Of a stretch of DNA of 7,190 nucleotides, positions 1 through 5,800 are shown piece after piece. The notes below the pieces were generated by a model. That model made no database searches, was not told the DNA's origin, and worked only from the letters and a program-made list of their open reading frames with translations. The DNA is from an uncultured Lysobacteraceae bacterium (GTDB lineage: Bacteria > Pseudomonadota > Gammaproteobacteria > Xanthomonadales > Rhodanobacteraceae). Within the stretch, counting starts at the first letter, position 1; every line of letters starts with the position of its first letter. Where the stretch lies: contig CAMLLF010000194.1 in the NCBI GenBank assembly GCA_946480705.1, positions 1 through 7,190 of the forward strand, read 5' to 3'. Made by a program: the position numbers and the translations under genes.

Positions 1-233
1 TGTTCTACCTCGCGCTGCTGCCCGGCATCGTCAGCCTCGACGCGGTGTCGGCGCGCGATGTATCGACGCTCGCCGCGCTCGTCGCCGTCGTCGTCGGCGG
101 CGTGCTGTTCGCCTATGCGCTGCTCGCCGCGCGCCTGCGCGACACCTTCCGTTCCCCGGCCGCGCTGCGCCGCATCAACCGCGGCAGCGCGGTGCTGATG
201 GCCGTGGCAGCCGTGGTCGTCGTCACTCGCTAG
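1..233 (+). CDS. LysE/RhtB-family exporter, C-terminal part (5' end outside window)
   Basis: The frame is open from base 3 to the TAG at 231-233 and gives 76 residues; the start lies upstream of the window. The visible part opens with FYLALLPG, the loop/helix motif typical of the middle of LysE/RhtB amino-acid and metabolite exporters (compare FFLAFLPQF in the family). A long hydrophobic helix follows (about residues 21-43 of the fragment), then a basic loop with the RRINRGSA motif, then a last hydrophobic segment ending in VVVVTR at the C-terminus. This is the normal end of the family: G at the start of the last helix, preceded by an Arg-rich segment. These inner-membrane proteins export amino acids or related small molecules by proton-driven transport; the substrate cannot be told from this fragment. 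A GTG at 45 is in frame, but starting there would cut into the family's conserved core, so it is not a credible start. The next gene begins 18 bases after the stop on the same strand, so cotranscription is possible. Confidence 0.8.
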   Translation, partial: FYLALLPGIVSLDAVSARDVSTLAALVAVVVGGVLFAYALLAARLRDTFRSPAALRRINRGSAVLMAVAAVVVVTR

Positions 234-251
234 CCCCACCGGAGTCCGTCC

Positions 252-1079
252 ATGCGCCTGTTCGCCCTGCCGTTCCTGTTGCTGTTCGCGTCGCCCGCGT
301 TCGCCGTCGAAGCCACCGCCGACAACGCCGAGGAAGCCGTCGTGCTCAAGGATTCGGCCGCGCTCAACGCGGCCGATGTCGATGCGCTGCTCGCCGTGCT
401 GTCGCCGTCGCTGCGCATCTACAAGCGGCCGACCGATCCGCATGCGCTCGCCGGTCCGCAGTCGGACAAGATCGGCACCTACGAACAAGTGCGCGATTTC
501 TTCGGCGAGACCTTCAAGCAGGGGCCGCAGGGACGTCACGACGTGCGCGCGATGGTGTCGCTCGGCGATCTCGTGCTCGCGCAGGTCGAGTTCCGCCTGC
601 CGAATGAAACCGCCGTCACGCGCCAGCTCACGGCGTTCCGCGTGCGCAACGGACTGATCGAGGCGATCTGGCACGTCGCGCGCGTCGAGAACGCGACCGA
701 GGATTCGGGCCAGGCCGCGCAGGACGTCATCCGCCGCTTCAATGCCGCGGCCGACCGCAGCGATGCCGATGCGTTCCTTGCGCTGTTTTCGCCGGAAGCG
801 CGCAATTTCCACTTTCGCAACGCGCCGGACGTGCTCGGCGGCGGGCCGTCGAAGAGCATCGTCGATGCGGCCAGCCGCGAGCGCGTGTTCCGCACGATGT
901 TTGCGGAGCGGCCCGCGCGGATCGAAGCGCTGGACGGATTCGCGGTCGGCGAGTTCGTGGTCAGCCACGACCGCGCGACGCAGATGGACGGCGCGGTGAA
1001 CGAGGGGCTGTCGATCTACCGCGTGCAGAACGGCCTGATCGTCGACGACTGGTACATGGCCGAGCGCAAGGTGAAGTGA
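252..1079 (+). CDS. Secreted tandem NTF2/SnoaL-like domain protein
   Basis: This encodes 275 residues. The ATG at 252 is preceded by GGAG at 241-244, seven bases upstream, and begins a classic Sec signal peptide: MRLF, a hydrophobic core, then a predicted cut after ASPAFA (residue 18). The mature protein is two copies of one domain, about residues 25-145 and 153-272. The internal repeat is clearest at the end of each copy: LTAFRVRNGLIEAIWHVAR (126-144) aligns with LSIYRVQNGLIVDDWYMAE (253-271), and ALNAADVDALLAVLSP aligns with AADRSDADAFLALFSP. The pattern (helix with D-AD--L-LFSP, then strands ending in YRV-NGLI---W) is that of the NTF2-like superfamily (SnoaL/DUF4440 groups), whose cone-shaped fold binds small ligands or acts in catalysis. 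No catalytic set can be assigned, so the substrate is unknown. The second copy keeps a FHFRNAPDVLGG segment and the first a YKRPTDPHALAG segment, probably in the pocket region. It follows the exporter by 18 bases and may share its transcript. The fold call is confident; the function is not known. Confidence 0.8.
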   Translation: MRLFALPFLLLFASPAFAVEATADNAEEAVVLKDSAALNAADVDALLAVLSPSLRIYKRPTDPHALAGPQSDKIGTYEQVRDFFGETFKQGPQGRHDVRAMVSLGDLVLAQVEFRLPNETAVTRQLTAFRVRNGLIEAIWHVARVENATEDSGQAAQDVIRRFNAAADRSDADAFLALFSPEARNFHFRNAPDVLGGGPSKSIVDAASRERVFRTMFAERPARIEALDGFAVGEFVVSHDRATQMDGAVNEGLSIYRVQNGLIVDDWYMAERKVK

Positions 1080-1095
1080 CGGTGCAGCGCGGCGC

Positions 1096-2562
1096 TCAGC
1101 CGTCGCTGCGTTCCGCTTCGTCGCCGGCGCGCGTGCGCGTGCGGCGCGTCGGTGCGCCGCCGTGACGCTTGCGCCACGCGTGCGAGAACGCGGACAGGCT
1201 GCGGAAGCCGACCGCGTGCGCGATTTCGGAGACGGTGCCTTCGCCCGCATCGAGCAGCACGCGCGCGCGATCCAGGCGCAGGCGCTGCAGCGCTGCGGCC
1301 GGGCTTTCGCCCGACGCCGCCGCGTAGCGGCGATACAGCGTCGCGCGCGAGACATGGACGGCCGCGGCGAGCGATTCCATGTCGACGGTTTCTTCGTGCA
1401 GGTGAACGTCGAGCCAGGCCGTGACGCGCGCGACGAACGGATCGGGCGATGCCGCGGATTCGCCGGCGGCCGCCGCGTTCGTTGCGGCCGGTGACGTCGC
1501 AACCGGCGGCGACGCAGTTGATGACGTCGCGGACGGCGGCGCCGCAATGGCGGCGCGACGCCGGGGCGGCACGGTGCGCAATGCGGTACGCACGTGCGCG
1601 AGCAGCACGCCGGGATCGAGCGGCTTGAGCAGGAAGCGATCGGCGCCGGCATCGAGCGCGCGGATCTCGTCGGCGCTGTCGGCGCGTTCGCTCAGCAGGA
1701 TCAGCGGCACGTCGCGCAGACACGCGTCGGCGCGCAGCGCACGGAGCAGCTCCAGCCCGTCGAGCCTGGGCATCAGCAGGTCGCTGACGACAAGGTCGGG
1801 CCGCACGCGGCGCGCGCACCGCAGCGCGGCCTCGCCGTCGGCGGCATCGGACACGTCGAAGTGCGTCGCGAACAGTTCGCGCAGGCGATCGCGCAGAACC
1901 GCATCGTCGTCGACGACGAGTATGCGCAGCATCGCCGCCGCGTCGTCCCCAGGCGCGGCGGAGGCGATGCGATACGTGTCGTGCCGCGCGTCCGGCAGAT
2001 CGGCGTCGCGCGGCACGGCAGTCGCGTCGCGGCGCGCGACCTCGGCGCGGTGCTGCTGCAGATCGCGCAGCGCGGACTCTGTCTGCAGCCGTTGTTCGTT
2101 CAATGCCGCGGTGCGCTGCGCGACGGCGTTCTGCAGCCGGTGAAGCTGCAGCCGCGTCGAGCGCTGGCGCCAATAGGCGACGAACGCGACGGCGAGGCCG
2201 AGCAGCACGGCGCCGAGCTGCCCTGTGGCAATGCCGGCAGGTTCGCCGGCCGAAGTCGGTATGCGCAGCCCCGCGGAAAGCAGCGCGGCCTCGCGCTCTT
2301 CGCGCTGCAGAGCGACGTCGCGCAGCGCCGGGAGGTCGCGCGTGCCCGTCGACGCGACGGTGTCCCGCGTGCCGCGCCGCAGATCGGTTTCCGCGCGAGC
2401 CGTGCCGGCGCAGAGCACGCAGAGTGCGAAGGCGACAGCGGCGATGGCGCTGCGCGCGGCGCGATTGAGCGGCGCCGGCCCGCTGTCGATTTGCGCGCCG
2501 CGCCGTGCGGATGCCGGCTGACGGCCTCCGTCGGAAACGATGGTGTCGCTGCCTCGCGTCAC
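1096..2562 (-). CDS. Membrane-tethered response regulator, AraC-type HTH output, no kinase domain
   Basis: This encodes 488 residues from a GTG at 2562, chosen because the purine run GAGGGGGAA (2578-2570) sits 7 bases upstream. The frame stays open to a GTG at 2769, but nothing supports that start. Order: 37-residue basic N-region; hydrophobic segment about 38-57 ending AGTARA, a signal peptide or anchor; short external segment about 58-113; TM helix about 114-131 (GQLGAVLLGLAVAFVAYW); coiled coil about 132-180 with AQRTAALNEQ as seen after the TM helix of sensor kinases; receiver domain 213-329; Ala/Ser/Thr/Pro linker; AraC-type HTH 374-471. The receiver has the acidic triplet D218-D220 (LVVDDD), phospho-acceptor D261 (VVSDLLMPRLDG), S291 and K313 (LLKPLD), so it looks phosphorylatable. 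The HTH keeps both helix-turn-helix units (MESLAAAVHVSRATLYRRY; VSEIAHAVGFRSLSAFSHAWRK). It resembles hybrid two-component regulators (sensor-HisKA-HATPase-REC-AraC) with the kinase missing, so a separate kinase or another signal must act on it. Targets are unknown. Confidence 0.8.
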   Translation of the reverse strand: MTRGSDTIVSDGGRQPASARRGAQIDSGPAPLNRAARSAIAAVAFALCVLCAGTARAETDLRRGTRDTVASTGTRDLPALRDVALQREEREAALLSAGLRIPTSAGEPAGIATGQLGAVLLGLAVAFVAYWRQRSTRLQLHRLQNAVAQRTAALNEQRLQTESALRDLQQHRAEVARRDATAVPRDADLPDARHDTYRIASAAPGDDAAAMLRILVVDDDAVLRDRLRELFATHFDVSDAADGEAALRCARRVRPDLVVSDLLMPRLDGLELLRALRADACLRDVPLILLSERADSADEIRALDAGADRFLLKPLDPGVLLAHVRTALRTVPPRRRAAIAAPPSATSSTASPPVATSPAATNAAAAGESAASPDPFVARVTAWLDVHLHEETVDMESLAAAVHVSRATLYRRYAAASGESPAAALQRLRLDRARVLLDAGEGTVSEIAHAVGFRSLSAFSHAWRKRHGGAPTRRTRTRAGDEAERSDG

Positions 2563-2569
2563 GGTTGCG

Positions 2570-2578
2570 TTCCCCCTC
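2570..2578 (-). promoter_or_regulatory. Ribosome binding site setting the regulator's GTG start
   Basis: On the minus strand the sequence GAGGGGGAA ends 7 bases before GTG at 2562-2560. It is a good Shine-Dalgarno-like purine run. No other in-frame ATG, GTG or TTG lies between this GTG and the hydrophobic segment. The site therefore favours a 488-residue product over the 557-residue reading from 2769. Confidence 0.6.
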
Positions 2579-2687
2579 GCGTCGATCCGCCGAATGGCGG
2601 CGCGCGCGGCCGGAATGTGTCGAATTCCGGCGGCGTGCGGGGTCGATTCCACCTCAACCTCGGCAGCCGGACAATGCCTTCGTCGAC

Positions 2688-2715
2688 AAATTTTGCATAC
2701 GAATGCGCATGTCAG
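2688..2715 (-). promoter_or_regulatory. Candidate promoter/operator of the regulator gene
   Basis: This is the most AT-rich patch of the intergenic region (ACAAATTTTGCATACGAATG on the plus strand). On the minus strand CTGACA (2715-2710) resembles a -35 box, and CAAAAT (2695-2690) or AAATTT (2693-2688) could serve as a weak -10, but the spacing (14-16 bases) is short and the match poor. It overlaps two short symmetric elements: GCAT-ACGA-ATGC (2695-2706) and the perfect palindrome ATGCGCAT (2703-2710), either of which might be half of an operator. It lies about 130 bases upstream of the GTG start. The base composition is observed; the promoter role is inferred. Confidence 0.3.
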
Positions 2716-2809
2716 GGCGCGTCTGACGCGCGGGCGCGAGCGCGGTCGCGCGATGCCGAATACGGCCACACGTGCGCGCGAACGCGGCGATCCGGTGTTG
2801 TCGATCGCG

Positions 2810-2841
2810 GCCGTCGGACGCCGCGCATGGCGTCCGACGGC
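2810..2841 (-). terminator. Strong hairpin after the DUF11 gene, probable terminator
   Basis: A perfect 13-base inverted repeat (2810-2822 against 2829-2841; core CCGTCGGACGCC) closes on a 6-base loop, GCGCAT. Two further pairs form beyond one G/T position at 2809/2842. It lies 25 bases beyond the DUF11 stop codon at 2869-2867, the usual place for an intrinsic terminator. No T-run follows on the minus strand, so it may be a GC-type terminator, an mRNA 3'-end stabiliser or a Rho-related structure. The plus strand shows a weak GTTGTCTT after the stem, but no plus-strand gene ends here. Confidence 0.5.
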
Positions 2842-2866
2842 TGCCGTTGTCTTGCGCGCCGATGCG

Positions 2867-5800
2867 TCAGACGATTCGCCGACGCAGTCCGCCGACGCCG
2901 AGCATCAGTACTCCGAGCGCGAGCAACAGCAGCGCCGGCGGACTCGATGCGGGCGCCGGTGCCGCGGGACGCACGCTGCCGGTTGCCGACGACTGGCACG
3001 GCGCTGCCGTCGTCGACGGCGCGCAGACGCCGCCGCCGGGCAATGACACCGACACGATGTTCGTCACCTGTGCCGGCGCCGCTGCGGCGAGCGTCGCGCT
3101 CACCGTATACGTCAGCGCGTCGCCGGCCGGCAGCGAATCGACGGTCTCGTCGATCGCACCGTTGCCGCTCGTGTTCGGACACGCGGCGCCGGTGCAGGTC
3201 CAGTCGAATGCGACGATGCCGGCGGGTAGCGGATCGCTGATGCGCAGATCGGTTGCGGCAACCGCGCTCGTGTTGCGCACGGCGATCGTGTACGTCGCCG
3301 TTCCGCCGGAGACCAGCGGACCCGGCGCGAGCGTCTTCGTCACGGCGAGTTCCGGCAGCGGCGGCACGCCGACCGCGCTGCTGCACGGCGGCGGTGTGTT
3401 GGCCGGCGCGCAGACGCCGTCCGGTGGCGTTGCGGTCGCAGTGTTCGTGATCTGCGCCGGTGGCGTCGCGCTGACGGCTGCGGTGACGGTGTAGGTCACG
3501 CTCGCGTTCGCGGGCAACGTCGCGATCGTTTCGTCGATCGCGCCGGCACCGCTGGCATTCGGACAGATCGCGCCGCCGGTGCCTGCGCAGGTCCACGCGA
3601 ACGCGGTGATGCCTGCGGGCACCGGATCGGTCACGTGCGTGTTCGGCGCGGCAACGGAACCGACGTTGTCGACGACGATCGTGTAGGTCACCGTGCCGCC
3701 GGGCGTCAGCACGGTCGTGTCCGCGGTCTTCGTGATGCGGACCTGCGGACCGGGCGGCACGCTCGCCGACGCGCTGCACGGCGGCGGTGTGTTGCCCGGC
3801 GCGCAGACGCCGTCCGGCGGCGCTGCGGTCGCGGTGTTCGTGATCTGTGCGGGCGGCGCCGCGCTGACGGTCGCGGTGACGGTGTAGGTGACGCGCGCGT
3901 TTGCGGGCAAGGTCGCGATCGTTTCGTCGATCGCACCGGCACCGCTCGCGTTCGGACAGATCGCGCCACCCGTGCCTGCGCAGGTCCAGGCGAACGCAGT
4001 GATGCCCGGCGGTACCGGATCGCTTACGTGCGTGTTCGGCGCTGCAACGGAACCGGCGTTGTCGACGACGATCGTGTAGGTCACCGTGCCGCCCGGCGTC
4101 AGCGACGTCGCGGACGCGGTTTTCGCGATGCTCACGCGCGGGGACGTCGGCGTCGTCGCGGTGCTGGAGCACGGCGACGGTGCGTTGTCCGGCACGCAGA
4201 GTCCGCCGGATGTCGTCGACGTCGCGGTGTTCGACACGGAGGCCGGCGGATTCGCGTCGACGGTCGCGGTGATCGTGTACATCACGTTGCCGCCGGCGGG
4301 AAAGGTCGCGAGCGTTTCGTTGATCGCGCCGCTGCCGGCGGCGTTCGGACAGAGCGCGCCGGCCGTGGCCACGCAGGTCCACGTGAAGGGTGTGGTCAGT
4401 CCGGCCGGTATCGGATCGGCGACGGTCGTGCCGCCGGCAGCCTGATTGCTGACGTTGCGCGCGGTGACGGTGTAGGTGACCGTGCCGCCCGGATCGAGCG
4501 TCGCCGCCGTCGTGCGCTTGTCCAGTTCGATGACGGGTACCGGCGACACCGCAACCGCCGCCACGCACGGCGCGGCCGTGTTCGCCGGTGTGCAGACGCC
4601 GCCGCCGGACGGTGTCGCCGACGCGGTGTTCGTCACGCTCGCGGGCGGTGCAGCCGCGATCGTCGCGGTGATCGTGTAGACGACCCAGCCGCCGGGCGGG
4701 AAAGTCGCGATCGTTTCGTCGAGCGCGCCGCTGCCGCTCGCGTTCGGGCAGAGCGCACCGGCCGAGGACGCGCAGGTCCAGGCGAACGCGGTGAGGCCGG
4801 CCGGAATCGGATCGGCGAGCGTCGTGCCCGTCGCGGCGACGGAACCCGTGTTGCGCACGGTCACGGTGTAGACGACGGAGCCGCCCGGCGTGATCGTCGT
4901 GGTGTTGGCGGTCTTCGTGATTTCGACCTGCGGCACCGGCGGCACGCTCGCCGAACTGGAACACGGCGGCGGCGTGTTGGCCGGCGAGCAGACGCCACCG
5001 GGCGGACTCGCCGTCGCGCTGTTGACGACGACGGCCGGCGGATCGGGATCGACGCTGGCGGCTATCGCATAGGTCACGGCGCCGCCGGCCGGCAGCGTCG
5101 CGATGACGGCGTTGACGGCGCCGGTGCCGTTCGCGGCCGGGCAGACCGCGCCGCCGGCGGCGCTGCAGCTCCAGGCGAACGCGGTGATGCCCGCGGGAAC
5201 CGGATCGCTGACCGCGGTGTTCGGTGCCGCGACCGAGCCGGTGTTCGTGACGGTCACCGTGTAGTTGATCGTGCCGCCCGGCGTCAGCGTCGCCGTATCA
5301 GCGGTCTTGGTCACGCGGATTTGCGGCCCCGGCGGCGTGCTGACTGAACTGCTGCACGGCGGCGGCGTGTTGCCCGGCACGCAGAGGCCGCCGGGCGGAC
5401 TGGCGCTCGCCGTGTTCGTGATCTGCTCAGGCGGCGTCGCGCTGACGCTTGCCGCGACCGTGTAGGTCACGTTCGCAGCGGCGGGCAGGGTCGCGATCGT
5501 TTCGTTGATCGCGCCGCTGCCGCTCGCGTTCGGGCAGATCGCGCCACCGGCGCTTGCGCAGGTCCAGTCGAACGTCGCGATACCCGGCGGAACCGGGTCG
5601 CCGACGACGGTATTCGGTGCGGCCACGGATCCCGCATTGTTCACAATGATCGTATAGGTCACCGTGCCGCCGGGCGTCAGCACCGTCGTGTCGGCGGTCT
5701 TGGTCACGCTGACCTGCGGCCCCGGCGGCGTGCTGACCGAGCTGCTGCACGGCGGCGGCGTGTTGCCGGGGGCGCAGACGGCGTCGGGCGGATCGACGCT

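Larger units (their letters stand above)
2563..2866. other. Intergenic region between DUF11 gene and regulator gene
   Basis: These 304 bases lie between the stop of the DUF11 gene and the start of the regulator, both on the minus strand. From right to left they hold a strong hairpin (2810-2841), a very GC-rich stretch without recognisable content (about 2716-2809), an AT-rich island with short palindromes (2686-2711), and the regulator's leader with its ribosome binding site (2570-2578). Several frames are open here on both strands, but their residues are mostly Arg and Ala, as expected of non-coding GC-rich DNA, and none has a credible start or a family signature. Confidence 0.6.

Noticed and set aside
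1080..1102. Imperfect inverted repeat in the 16-base gap between the convergent genes
   Set aside because: The arms match at only 8 of 11 positions with a one-base centre, and there is no T-run on either strand. It is too weak to call a bidirectional terminator.
1016..2173. Minus-strand open frame (385 codons) overlapping the regulator in another register
   Set aside because: It is extremely Arg/Ala-rich, with no family features, and overlaps the end of the NTF2-like gene. The receiver and HTH motifs lie in the other frame.
2563..2769. N-terminal extension of the regulator, including a Cys-rich stretch (CAFVCKICRRRHC)
   Set aside because: The frame is open, but the GTG at 2562 has a good ribosome binding site, and the extension covers the AT-rich candidate promoter. 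The four-Cys pattern is probably chance reading of non-coding DNA.
1594..3240. Plus-strand open frame (548 codons) antisense to the regulator
   Set aside because: It spans the regulator, the intergenic hairpin and the end of the DUF11 gene, has no domain signature, and its composition is that of the GC-rich complement.
2712..4964. Minus-strand open frame (750 codons) in another register of the DUF11 array
   Set aside because: It is an Arg/His/Asp-rich frame-shifted reading of the same repeats, and it runs past the DUF11 stop into intergenic DNA. The DUF11 frame accounts for the region.
3635..5347. Long plus-strand open frame (570 codons) opposite the DUF11 gene
   Set aside because: It is an antisense shadow. 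Its product is mostly Arg, Gly, Ala, Asp and Val with the periodicity of the repeats beneath it, and it has no recognisable domain. GC-rich repeats keep several frames open at once.
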